In this document: positions 34,277 through 42,051 of the stretch, one piece after another | Layout: each line of letters starts with the position of its first letter | Numbering within the stretch: the stretch's first letter is position 1 | From: Mycobacterium sp. E2479 | GTDB lineage: Bacteria; Actinomycetota; Actinomycetes; Mycobacteriales; Mycobacteriaceae | DNA length: 44,897 nucleotides | Direction: 5' to 3' | Assembly: GCF_001667925.1 (NCBI RefSeq) | Contig: NZ_LZJR01000091.1 | Span: 1-44,897, forward strand | Made by a program: the position numbers and the translations under genes | Notes under the pieces: model-generated | What the model was told of the DNA's origin: nothing | Databases searched by the model: none | What the model saw: the letters and a program-made list of their open reading frames with translations, nothing else

Positions 34277-34292
34277 GTGACCGAACGGTGAC
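34277..34292 (-). promoter_or_regulatory. Candidate MtrA box upstream of ripA
   Basis: On the minus strand, two GTCAC direct repeats (34292-34288 and 34281-34277) are spaced at an 11-bp period, GTCACcgttcgGTCACa. This resembles the paired GTCACA-type repeats bound by the MtrA response regulator. ripA is a reported MtrA target in M. tuberculosis. The site lies about 157-172 nt before the ripA start. Only one copy carries the following A, so the match is good but not perfect. Confidence 0.5.
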
Positions 34293-34359
34293 CTACCTGG
34301 TTTGCCGAGGGAGGTCGCGACGGTTCGTTGACGGAACCCGAAGAAGCGAATGTCTGTGG

Positions 34360-34941
34360 CTAGACGGGGGTATTGGGGTCGGCGACGGTGGCTGCCGTGG
34401 TGTCGTCCGATGTTGCTGAGCGCTTGCTACGCAACTGCAACAACCGGGTGCCGACGGCTGCAGCGAAGACAGCGATCAACAGGAAAATCGTCAGGCCGGT
34501 CCAGGGAAATTCGGGCGTGTCGAGCTCGTGCAGGAAATGCTGCGCGGAGACGACCGGGTTACCGGTCTTGGCGTTGTCCTCACCGGCCTCGAGGGTGACG
34601 CGGGGGAACTGCGTGCTGTAGCTGCCGACGTAGCTCGGGCTGAGCGTCAGCACCGTCGCGTCGTGATAGTCCGCACCGACGACCGTCGAGATGTCGCGCA
34701 GCGGGGTGTCGTTCGGGGGGTTGTGGTCGAGCAGCACGATCTTGAGGTTGATGCCCTCGGCATGCGCGTGGTTCACCACCTCCAGCAGGCCCGGCATTGC
34801 CGCCGGCGGCGCGCTGACCCCGGTCGCGGCGACCTGAGCCTTCACCATGGCCATGTCGACGTCCACCGGAATGTAGAGCGGCAGCACCGGGTGGGAGAAC
34901 CCGGTGTCCTGCGGTGCAACGAACGAAGCGTGCCCGGTCAT
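34360..34941 (-). CDS. Conserved membrane protein (Rv1476-like)
   Basis: Mycobacterial conserved protein of 193 aa with a C-terminal single transmembrane helix (about 149-170, FPWTGLTIFLLIAVFAAAVGTRLLQL) followed by a short basic, Ser/Thr-rich tail. The N-terminal 145 residues (LYIPVDVDMAMVKAQ, NLKIVLLDHNPP, PRVTLEAGED) look like a small folded extracytoplasmic or cytoplasmic domain of no known family. The start ATG 34941 is fixed by AGGAGG six nt upstream; the open frame extends 16 codons further. It precedes ripA on the same strand with a 239-nt gap and is divergent from acn. Role unknown. Confidence 0.9.
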   Translation of the reverse strand: MTGHASFVAPQDTGFSHPVLPLYIPVDVDMAMVKAQVAATGVSAPPAAMPGLLEVVNHAHAEGINLKIVLLDHNPPNDTPLRDISTVVGADYHDATVLTLSPSYVGSYSTQFPRVTLEAGEDNAKTGNPVVSAQHFLHELDTPEFPWTGLTIFLLIAVFAAAVGTRLLQLRSKRSATSDDTTAATVADPNTPV

Positions 34942-35048
34942 CTGCGCCTCCTGCGGTAGTGCTAGAGGCACCGTACGCGACTTCACCATCGAGGGTTTAA
35001 ACCGGCGGCGGCGGCGACGAGACTGTCATCGGGAGTGCCGGCGTTATG

Positions 35049-35064
35049 CAGGACAAGCGTACTG
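35049..35064 (+). promoter_or_regulatory. AcnR operator in the acn promoter region
   Basis: CAGGACAAGCGTACTG is an exact match to the AcnR consensus CAGNACnnncGTACTG reported for corynebacteria and mycobacteria. It is immediately followed by a possible -10 box TAAAGT (35066-35071), so a bound repressor would block the acn promoter. It lies about 80 nt before the acn start, and the acnR gene is directly downstream of acn, consistent with feedback control of aconitase. Confidence 0.82.
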
Positions 35065-35145
35065 TTAAAGTCGGCCTCATCGTTTGGACGACCCCGCCGA
35101 CGCCGGCCCGTCGCGGTGGGAGAACTAAAGACTCTGGGAGTTGAA

Positions 35146-37965
35146 GTGACTGATTCCGTGAACTCGTTCGAAGCCCGCGACACCCTCGAGGTTGGCGACC
35201 GGAGTTACCAGATCTATCGTCTCGACGCCGTCCCGAATACCGAGAAACTGCCCTACAGCCTCAAGGTGCTGGCCGAGAACCTGTTGCGCAATGAGGACGG
35301 CAGCAACATCACCAAAGACCACATCGAGGCCATCGCGAACTGGGATCCCAAGGCGGAGCCCAGCGTTGAGATCCAGTACACGCCCGCCCGCGTGGTGATG
35401 CAGGACTTCACCGGTGTGCCGTGCATCGTGGACCTGGCTACCATGCGCGAGGCCATCGCCGACCTCGGCGGCAAGCCCGAGAAGGTCAACCCGCTGGCGC
35501 CCGCGGACTTGGTGATCGACCACTCGGTGATCGCCGACCTGTTCGGCACCGCCGACGCGTTCGAGCGCAACGTCGAGATCGAATACCAGCGCAACGGCGA
35601 GCGCTATCAGTTCCTGCGCTGGGGCCAGGGCGCTTTCCAGGACTTCAAGGTGGTGCCCCCGGGCACCGGCATCGTCCACCAGGTCAACATCGAGTACCTG
35701 GCCAGTGTGGTGATGGAACGCGACGGGGTTGCCTACCCCGACACCTGTGTGGGAACCGACTCGCACACCACGATGGTCAACGGCCTGGGCGTGCTGGGCT
35801 GGGGCGTCGGCGGTATCGAGGCCGAGGCCGCGATGCTGGGCCAGCCGGTGTCGATGCTGATCCCGCGGGTCGTCGGCTTCAAGCTGACCGGTGAGATCCA
35901 GGCAGGCGTCACGGCCACCGACGTCGTGCTGACCGTCACCGAGATGCTGCGCAAGCACGGCGTCGTCGGCAAGTTCGTCGAGTTCTACGGCAAGGGCGTG
36001 TCGGAAGTGCCGCTGGCCAACCGGGCCACGCTGGGTAACATGAGCCCCGAATTCGGTTCCACTGCAGCCATTTTCCCGATCGACGAAGAGACCATCTCCT
36101 ACCTGAAGTTCACCGGCCGCACCGAGCGGCAACTGGCACTCGTGGAGGCCTACGCCAAAGAGCAGGGGCTGTGGCACGACCCCGACCACGAGCCCGCGTT
36201 CTCGGAGTACCTCGAACTCGACCTCTCCACGGTGGTGCCGTCGATCGCCGGACCCAAGCGTCCCCAGGACCGAATCGCCCTGTCGGCCGCCAAGTCCACC
36301 TTCCGCGAGCAGATCCTCGGCTACGTCGATGGTGACAAGCACGGCCAGCAGGGCTACTCGAAGCTCGACGAGTCGGTCGAGGAGACCTTCCCGGCCAGCG
36401 ACCCCGGCGCGGTGTCGAACGGACATGCCGACGACGTTCCCGAAGTGCACTCGGCGGCCGCGCATGCCAAGGGTCGCCCGAGTAACCCCGTCACGGTGAA
36501 ATCCGACGAGCGAGGCGAATTCGTCCTCGACCACGGGGCGGTGGTGATCGCCGCGGTCACGTCGTGCACCAACACCTCCAACCCCGAAGTGATGCTGGGC
36601 GCCGCGCTGTTGGCGCGCAACGCCGTCGAGAAGGGACTGACGTCAAAGCCCTGGGTGAAGACCACCATGGCGCCCGGCTCGCAGGTGGTCAACGACTACT
36701 ACGACAAGGCCGGCCTGTGGCCGTATTTGCAGAAGCTCGGCTTCTACCTGGTCGGCTACGGGTGCACCACCTGCATCGGCAACTCCGGTCCGCTGCCCGA
36801 CGAAATCTCGAAGGCCATCAACGACAACGACCTGTCGGTGACGGCCGTGCTCTCGGGCAACCGGAACTTCGAGGGCCGCATCAACCCCGATGTCAAGATG
36901 AACTACCTGGCATCGCCGCCGCTGGTGGTCGCCTATGCGCTGGCCGGCACCATGGACTTCGACTTCGAGTCGCAGCCGCTGGGCAAAGATAAAGAAGGCA
37001 ATGACGTCTTCCTGAAAGACATCTGGCCCTCGCAGAAGGATGTCTCCGACACCATCGCCTCGGCAATCAACTCCGAGATGTTCACCAAAAACTACGGCGA
37101 CGTGTTCAAGGGCGATGAGCGGTGGCGCAACCTGCCCACCCCGAGCGGCAACACCTTTGAGTGGGACGCCGACTCGACGTACGTGCGTAAGCCGCCGTAT
37201 TTCGAAGGCATGCCGGCCGAGCCCGAGCCGGTCGCCGACATCACCGGCGCCAGGGTGCTGGCGCTGCTGGGCGATTCGGTGACCACCGACCACATCTCCC
37301 CCGCCAGCAGCATCAAGCCGGGCACCCCGGCGGCGCAGTACCTCGACGAGCACGGCGTGGAGCGCAAGGACTACAACTCTTTTGGCTCCCGGCGCGGTAA
37401 TCACGAGGTGATGATCCGCGGCACGTTCGCCAACATCAGGTTGCGCAACCTGCTGCTCGACGACGTATCCGGCGGCTACACCCGCGACTTCACCCAGGAT
37501 GGCGCACCCCAGGCGTTCATCTATGACGCAGCGCAAAACTATGCGGCACAAGACATTCCGCTGGTAGTGCTGGGTGGCAAGGAGTACGGGTCGGGCTCGT
37601 CACGGGACTGGGCCGCCAAGGGAACGCGGCTGCTGGGCGTTCGCGCGGTGATCGCCGAGTCGTTCGAGCGGATTCACCGCTCCAACCTGATCGGCATGGG
37701 CGTGATCCCGTTGCAGTTCCCCGACGGGAAGTCGGCCAAGGATCTGGGGCTGGACGGCACCGAGGTGTTCGACATCACCGGGATCGAAGAGCTCAACAAC
37801 GGCAAGACGCCGAAGACCGTGCACGTCAAGGCGAGCAAGGATTCCGGCGGGGACGCAGTCGAGTTCGATGCGGTGGTGCGCATCGACACCCCCGGTGAGG
37901 CCGACTACTACCGTAACGGCGGCATCCTGCAATACGTGCTGCGCAACATGCTCAAGTCCGGCTAG
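35146..37965 (+). CDS. acn: Aconitate hydratase (aconitase A)
   Basis: TCA-cycle enzyme that isomerises citrate to isocitrate via cis-aconitate; the apo form of such enzymes can bind iron-responsive RNA. The 939 aa (943 in M. tuberculosis) belong to the AcnA/IRP1 type. The [4Fe-4S] ligands are in [10 protein letters not shown] and in [12 protein letters not shown]; substrate-site segments include [15 protein letters not shown] and [18 protein letters not shown] mid-protein acidic linker ([21 protein letters not shown]) is typical of the actinobacterial enzymes. The GTG at 35146 is chosen because GGGAG precedes it and the sequence from there ([13 protein letters not shown]) matches aconitase; the frame is open for 37 codons more. 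An AcnR operator lies upstream and acnR 23 nt downstream. Confidence 0.98.
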   Translation: MTDSVNSFEARDTLEVGDRSYQIYRLDAVPNTEKLPYSLKVLAENLLRNEDGSNITKDHIEAIANWDPKAEPSVEIQYTPARVVMQDFTGVPCIVDLATMREAIADLGGKPEKVNPLAPADLVIDHSVIADLFGTADAFERNVEIEYQRNGERYQFLRWGQGAFQDFKVVPPGTGIVHQVNIEYLASVVMERDGVAYPDTCVGTDSHTTMVNGLGVLGWGVGGIEAEAAMLGQPVSMLIPRVVGFKLTGEIQAGVTATDVVLTVTEMLRKHGVVGKFVEFYGKGVSEVPLANRATLGNMSPEFGSTAAIFPIDEETISYLKFTGRTERQLALVEAYAKEQGLWHDPDHEPAFSEYLELDLSTVVPSIAGPKRPQDRIALSAAKSTFREQILGYVDGDKHGQQGYSKLDESVEETFPASDPGAVSNGHADDVPEVHSAAAHAKGRPSNPVTVKSDERGEFVLDHGAVVIAAVTSCTNTSNPEVMLGAALLARNAVEKGLTSKPWVKTTMAPGSQVVNDYYDKAGLWPYLQKLGFYLVGYGCTTCIGNSGPLPDEISKAINDNDLSVTAVLSGNRNFEGRINPDVKMNYLASPPLVVAYALAGTMDFDFESQPLGKDKEGNDVFLKDIWPSQKDVSDTIASAINSEMFTKNYGDVFKGDERWRNLPTPSGNTFEWDADSTYVRKPPYFEGMPAEPEPVADITGARVLALLGDSVTTDHISPASSIKPGTPAAQYLDEHGVERKDYNSFGSRRGNHEVMIRGTFANIRLRNLLLDDVSGGYTRDFTQDGAPQAFIYDAAQNYAAQDIPLVVLGGKEYGSGSSRDWAAKGTRLLGVRAVIAESFERIHRSNLIGMGVIPLQFPDGKSAKDLGLDGTEVFDITGIEELNNGKTPKTVHVKASKDSGGDAVEFDAVVRIDTPGEADYYRNGGILQYVLRNMLKSG

Positions 37966-37988
37966 CCGCTACCCGAGTCCAGTCACCC

Positions 37989-38570
37989 GTGCCCAAGGTC
38001 AGCGAGGACCATCTGGCGGCTCGCCGCCGCCAGATCCTCGACGGCGCCCGCCGTTGCTTCGCCGAATACGGCTACGACAAAGCCACCGTGCGCCGATTGG
38101 AGAAGGCGATCGGGATGTCGCGCGGCGCCATCTTCCACCACTTCCGGGACAAGGATGCGCTGTTCTTCGCCCTCGCCCATGAGGACGCCGAGCGGATGGC
38201 CGACGTAGCTTCCCGCGCGGGACTCATCCAGGTGATGCGCGACATGCTGGCCGCGCCGGACCAGTTCGATTGGCTGGCCACCAGATTGGAGATCGCCCGC
38301 AAGCTGCGCAACGATCCCGCATTCAGCCAGGGCTGGGCGGAGCGCTCCGCCGAGCTGGCGGCGGCAACCACCGATCGGCTGCGCCGGCAGACCCAGGCAC
38401 ACCGGGTGCGCGACGACGTGCCCAGCGACGTGCTGCAATGCTATCTGGAATTGGTGCTCGACGGCCTGGTGGCCCGGTCGGCGTCGGGCGAGGACCCGCA
38501 GCGGTTATCCGCGGTTCTCGACCTGGTGGAGAATTCGGTGCGCCGCAACGATTCTGAGAAGCAAGCGTAA
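37989..38570 (+). CDS. acnR: TetR family repressor of aconitase AcnR
   Basis: TetR-type one-component repressor of 193 aa. The N-terminal helix-turn-helix (about 14-60) reads ILDGARRCFAEYGYDKATVRRL with recognition helix MSRGAIFHHFRDKDALF. The helical ligand domain follows and probably dimerises through its last two helices. It starts with GTG 37989, 23 nt after acn, the same acn-acnR order as in Corynebacterium glutamicum, where AcnR represses acn and responds to citrate and metal. An operator matching its consensus sits in the acn promoter. A hairpin follows its stop codon. Confidence 0.93.
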   Translation: MPKVSEDHLAARRRQILDGARRCFAEYGYDKATVRRLEKAIGMSRGAIFHHFRDKDALFFALAHEDAERMADVASRAGLIQVMRDMLAAPDQFDWLATRLEIARKLRNDPAFSQGWAERSAELAAATTDRLRRQTQAHRVRDDVPSDVLQCYLELVLDGLVARSASGEDPQRLSAVLDLVENSVRRNDSEKQA

Positions 38571-38573
38571 CGC

Positions 38574-38605
38574 CACTGCGAACCAGGGGATGTGGTTCCG
38601 CAGTG
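38574..38605. terminator. Hairpin between convergent acnR and HTH genes
   Basis: Inverted repeat CACTGCGAACCA (38574-38585) pairs with TGGTTCCGCAGTG (38593-38605), giving a 12-bp stem with one bulged C and a 7-nt loop. It fills nearly the whole 38-nt gap between two convergent stop codons. There is no U-tract, as is common for mycobacterial terminators. It could serve both strands. Confidence 0.65.
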
Positions 38606-38608
38606 TCG

Positions 38609-38818
38609 CTACGCCCGCGTGGTTTTGGCGGTCCGGTTGGGGCCGCCGCGGCTGCGCATCGTGGTGCCCGATTCCCGCAACAAACTATGAATGGACCCAT
38701 ACGACCTGCCGGTCTTGGCGACCAGGCTGCGAATACTGGCTCCGCCTTCGTAAGCGTGGCGCAGCTCGTTCAACAACTGGTCGCGTGTCTTGACCGACCT
38801 TTGCAGCGTTCTCTTCAT
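38609..38818 (-). CDS. Small helix-turn-helix protein (Rv1473A-like)
   Basis: Small basic DNA-binding protein of 69 aa. The core reads LLNELRHAYEGGASIRSLVAKTGRSYGSIHSLLRESG (about 15-51), a compact helix-turn-helix with recognition helix around GRSYGSIHSLL. A basic tail, MRSRGGPNRTAKTTRA, can contact DNA. The start is ATG 38818, six nt after GGAGG; upstream in-frame starts lack such a site. It follows the ABC-F gene on the same strand but is separated from it by a strong intrinsic terminator (38859-38880), so it probably has its own promoter. TACTCT at 38854-38859 is a possible -10. Targets are unknown. Confidence 0.88.
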   Translation of the reverse strand: MKRTLQRSVKTRDQLLNELRHAYEGGASIRSLVAKTGRSYGSIHSLLRESGTTMRSRGGPNRTAKTTRA

Positions 38819-38858
38819 GGCTCCTCCGACGCGGGACACGATCGCAAGCACCCAGAGT

Positions 38859-38880
38859 AAAAAGCCGCCGTCGACGGCGG
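38859..38880 (-). terminator. Rho-independent terminator after the ABC-F gene
   Basis: The palindrome CCGCCGTCGACGGCGG (38865-38880) forms a 6-bp GC stem with a TCGA loop. On the minus strand it is followed by C and five T (38863-38859). It lies about 80 nt past the ABC-F stop codon and 40 nt before the small HTH gene on the same strand. Confidence 0.75.
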
Positions 38881-38961
38881 GCCGATTTCGCCAAATCGCA
38901 CGCGAAGTCGTGGCGATCGCGAGCGCGGCGCAGCCGGGCGAAGCGGGTCGCCGCCATCAAT

Positions 38962-40599
38962 TCAGGCCAGCTCGATGAGATCCCGATACTCCTCGGACCA
39001 GAAGTCTTCGGTGCCGTCGGGCAAGAGAACGACGCGCTGTGGGTCGAGGGCCTCGGCGGCACCGGGGTCGTGCGTCACCAAGACCACCGCGCCCTGGTAG
39101 CTGCGCAGCGCGTCGAGCACCTGCTCGCGCGAGGCCGGGTCGAGGTTGTTCGTCGGCTCGTCGAGCAACAGCACGTTGGCGGCCGACGCCACCAAACCGG
39201 CCAGCGCCAGGCGGGTCTTCTCACCGCCGGACAGGGTGCCCGCCGGCTGGTCGAGTTGGGGCCCGCTGAACATGAATGCGCCCAGCAGACCGCGCAGATC
39301 CTGCTCACCCGAATCCGGCGCGGCGTGGCGGATGTTCTCCCACACGGTCGCATCGTTGTCGAGCGTGTCGTGTTCCTGAGCGAAGTAGCCGATCCGCAGG
39401 CCGTGCCCGGGCTCGAGTGCTCCGGTGTCGCGGGCCTCGGTGCCGGCCAGGATTCTCAGCAGGGTGGTCTTGCCGGCGCCGTTGAGGCCCAGCACCACCA
39501 CCCGCGAGCCCCGGTCGATTGCCAGGTCGACACCGGTGAACACCTCCAGCGACCCGTAGGACTTGCTCAGCCCGGTGGCCACCAGCGGCGTGCGCCCGCA
39601 TGCGGCCGGGTTGGGGAACTTGATGCGGGCCACCTTGTCGGCCACCCGCTCGTCGTCGAGCACGGCCATCATCCGGTCGGCGCGGCGCAACATGTTTTGC
39701 GCGGCAACGGCTTTGGTGGCTTTCGCGCCGAGCTTGGCGGCCTGTGAGCGCAGCGCGGCGGCCTTGCGTTCGGCGTTCGCGCGCTCCCGGCGCCGGCGCT
39801 GCTCATCGGTGGCCCGCGCGTCGAGATACTTCTGCCACGTCATGTTGTAGACGTCGACCTCGCCGCGCACCGCATCCAGGAACCACACCCGGTTGACGAC
39901 GTCGGCGAGCAGTTCGACGTTGTGACTGATGATCACCAGCCCACCGGTGTGCGCGCGCAGGAAATCCCGCAGCCAGCCGATGGAATCCGCGTCCAGGTGG
40001 TTGGTCGGCTCGTCGAGCAGCAGCGTGGTCGACGAACCCGACATCCCAGCGCCGCCTTCCGACGCCGCGAACAGGATGCGCGCCAGTTCCACCCGGCGGC
40101 GCTGCCCGCCGGACAGGGTGCGTAGCTGCTGCGTCAGCACCCGTTCCGGCAGGCCGAGACTCGCGCAGATGCGGCTCGCTTCGCTTTCCGCACCGTAACC
40201 GCCAAGGGCGACGAAACGCTCCTCCAGCTGTCCGTACCGGCGGATCGCGCGGTCGCGGGCGTCGTCGTCGGCGACCTCGGCCATCAACGCCTGCTGCTTT
40301 TCCAGATCGGTCAGCAAAACGTCGAGCCCGCGGGCCGACAAGACTCGGTCACGCGCCAGCACATCGAGATCGCCCTCTTTGGGATCCTGTGGGAGATAAC
40401 CGATTTCGCCGCCACGGTTGATCTCCCCGGCATACGGTTCGGTCTCCCCCGCCAGGATGCGCAGGGTGGTCGTCTTACCGGCGCCGTTGCGGCCCACCAG
40501 CCCGATGCGATCGCCGGGCTGCACGCGCAGATCGGGGCCGTCCGGCGAGAGCAGGATGCGCGCGCCAGCGCGGACCTCGAGGTCCGTGGCCGTGATCAC
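38962..40599 (-). CDS. ABC-F family ATP-binding protein (Rv1473-like)
   Basis: Tandem ATPase of the ABC-F class, 545 aa, without transmembrane segments. ABC-F proteins act on the ribosome, either in translation or in antibiotic protection, rather than in transport. First cassette: GRNGAGKTTT, LSGGQRRRVELARIL, LLLDEPTNHLD, IISHN. Second: GLNGAGKTTL, LSGGEKTRLALAGL, LLLDEPTNNLD, VTHDP. The basic inter-domain linker that enters the ribosomal E site spans about residues 250-330 (EQRRRRERANAERKAAALRSQ within it). Start GTG 40599 follows AAGGAG and lies 27 nt after echA12. The M. tuberculosis ortholog is annotated as a macrolide exporter and was reported in the WhiB7 regulon. No WhiB7-type promoter is visible in the short gap here, so expression may come from upstream. 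Confidence 0.95.
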   Translation of the reverse strand: MITATDLEVRAGARILLSPDGPDLRVQPGDRIGLVGRNGAGKTTTLRILAGETEPYAGEINRGGEIGYLPQDPKEGDLDVLARDRVLSARGLDVLLTDLEKQQALMAEVADDDARDRAIRRYGQLEERFVALGGYGAESEASRICASLGLPERVLTQQLRTLSGGQRRRVELARILFAASEGGAGMSGSSTTLLLDEPTNHLDADSIGWLRDFLRAHTGGLVIISHNVELLADVVNRVWFLDAVRGEVDVYNMTWQKYLDARATDEQRRRRERANAERKAAALRSQAAKLGAKATKAVAAQNMLRRADRMMAVLDDERVADKVARIKFPNPAACGRTPLVATGLSKSYGSLEVFTGVDLAIDRGSRVVVLGLNGAGKTTLLRILAGTEARDTGALEPGHGLRIGYFAQEHDTLDNDATVWENIRHAAPDSGEQDLRGLLGAFMFSGPQLDQPAGTLSGGEKTRLALAGLVASAANVLLLDEPTNNLDPASREQVLDALRSYQGAVVLVTHDPGAAEALDPQRVVLLPDGTEDFWSEEYRDLIELA

Positions 40600-40626
40600 G
40601 ATCGCTCTCCTTGGTTGAACAAAGGC

Positions 40627-41436
40627 TTATTGGTCGTCGGTGAACACCGGTGGTCGACGTTCTGCGCGCGCGGCAACCGCTTCTTCGAAGTTGGCGGTGA
40701 GCAGGCGGACGAAAAGCTGTCCCAAGCCTTCGGCTTGCATGTGCCCTTCCAGGCTACCGGCGTCCAGTCCACTCCACAGCGTGCGCTTGGTCAACTCGAT
40801 GCCCGGCCGCGAGAAGGCCGCTATCCGCGCGGCGATGGCGTAGCAGGTGTCCAGCAGCTGCTCTTCGGGCACTTGGCAGGACACCAGCCCGATGCGCTCG
40901 GCCTCCTCCACGGTGACATCGCGACCGGTCAGCATGATCTCGAACGCACGCGACGAGCCGATGGCTCGCGGCAACAGGTAGGACAGGCCCAGCTCGCTGG
41001 CGGTCAGCCCGTTGTTGATGCCGGCGGCGCGAAAGTACGCGCTGGTCGAAGCCACCCGAATGTCGGCGGCCAGGGCCAGGCACAAGCCGCCGCCAATGGC
41101 GGGGCCGTTGACCGCGGCGATCACCGGTTGGTGCAACCGGCGCAGCGCCAGGATGACCTCGTCGAGGATCTCCATGGAGCGCAGCGCATAGGTGGGACGG
41201 GTCAGCCCCTCAACGTGGGGCACCGAGCCCGCGGACTTGTGATCGGCGCCGGAGGAAAAACCGCGACCCGCCCCGGTCAGCACCACCACCCGCACCGAAT
41301 TGTCGTAGGTGACCTTTTCCAGGGCCTCTTTGAGCGGAACCATGACGTCGAACGCCATCGAGTTCATCCGCTCGGGCCGATTCAGTGTTATCAGAGCAAC
41401 GCCGGGCCGCGGGTGCTCTACCAGTACCAAACTCAC
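40627..41436 (-). CDS. echA12: Enoyl-CoA hydratase/isomerase family protein EchA12
   Basis: Crotonase-fold protein of 269 aa, ortholog of Rv1472. It has the oxyanion-hole segments GRGFSSGADHKSAG (about 57-70) and AVNGPAIGGGLCLALAADIRVAS (about 108-130), and a C-terminal trimerisation helix region. One acidic residue typical of enoyl-CoA hydratases lies near AGINNGLTASELGLSY, so hydratase activity is plausible but a different crotonase reaction is possible. Start GTG 41436 (MSLVLVEHPRP) is used; the M. tuberculosis protein is annotated about 16 residues longer. It probably lies in one transcript with the ABC-F gene, with the thioredoxin gene upstream on the same strand. Confidence 0.94.
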   Translation of the reverse strand: MSLVLVEHPRPGVALITLNRPERMNSMAFDVMVPLKEALEKVTYDNSVRVVVLTGAGRGFSSGADHKSAGSVPHVEGLTRPTYALRSMEILDEVILALRRLHQPVIAAVNGPAIGGGLCLALAADIRVASTSAYFRAAGINNGLTASELGLSYLLPRAIGSSRAFEIMLTGRDVTVEEAERIGLVSCQVPEEQLLDTCYAIAARIAAFSRPGIELTKRTLWSGLDAGSLEGHMQAEGLGQLFVRLLTANFEEAVAARAERRPPVFTDDQ

Positions 41437-41520
41437 CCATGCAACCTAGCGCGTAGCTAACCGTGCTTCCGCGCACAGCGCGTCCTTGAACGCCATTCGG
41501 CGTGCCGGGCCGCGGCGGCC

Positions 41521-41856
41521 CTAGACTTCTGACACGTCGAACGCCCGGACTTGCTGGACCAGATCCTCCAGTGCGGCCGGCGGCAGCGCTCCGGGCTGGT
41601 TGAACAGCAGTTTGCCCTTCTTGAAGGCCATCAGCGTGGGGATGGACCGGATCTGGGCGGCCGCGGCCAACTGTTGCTCGGCCTCCGTGTCCACTTTGGC
41701 GTGCACGATGTCGGGGTGCTTCTCCGCCGACGCCGCAAAAGTTGGGCCGAACTGGCGGCACGGACCGCACCAGGACGCCCAGAAGTCGACGAGCACGATG
41801 TCGTTGCCCTCGATGGTTTCGTTGAACTTCTCAGCCGTGAGATCAAGTGTTGTCAC
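41521..41856 (-). CDS. trxA: Thioredoxin
   Basis: Small cytosolic dithiol-disulfide reductase of 111 aa with the classic active site WC30-G-P-C33 (FWASWCGPCRQFGP) and cis-proline Pro73 (RSIPTLMAF). The fold is complete from MTTLDLTAEKF to the C-terminal helix. Sequence and position match Rv1471, confusingly called TrxB1 in M. tuberculosis although it is a thioredoxin and not a reductase. It lies 84 nt upstream of echA12 on the same strand and is divergent from fadE15. The Rv1469-Rv1470 genes that sit on its other side in M. tuberculosis are not present here. Confidence 0.95.
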   Translation of the reverse strand: MTTLDLTAEKFNETIEGNDIVLVDFWASWCGPCRQFGPTFAASAEKHPDIVHAKVDTEAEQQLAAAAQIRSIPTLMAFKKGKLLFNQPGALPPAALEDLVQQVRAFDVSEV

Positions 41857-41921
41857 GTTTGCTGTAACGCCCGGTGCCGACCCGGTGTTCCCCGATGCGC
41901 CTGGAGTTGGGCATACGGGCC

Positions 41922-41951
41922 ACCGGCGCGCGGACAGCTACCGGCGCGCGG
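41922..41951. repeat. Direct 12-bp repeat between trx and fadE15
   Basis: ACCGGCGCGCGG occurs at 41922-41933 and again at 41940-41951, starts 18 bp apart, in the 195-nt divergent region. It could be a regulator site, but it is very GC-rich and chance is possible. Confidence 0.45.
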
Positions 41952-42051
41952 CGCCCTACCGGCCGTCGCTGGTTACGGTTGCGTACGTTTTCCCGCGTCG
42001 GACAGACTGAGCTGACGATCCGCCGCCTCGAGGACCAGTGAGGGAATCGCC

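Noticed and set aside
34121..34359. c-di-AMP (ydaO-type) riboswitch before ripA
   Set aside because: Such elements precede some actinobacterial cell-wall hydrolase genes, but I could not find the conserved core sequences in this leader.
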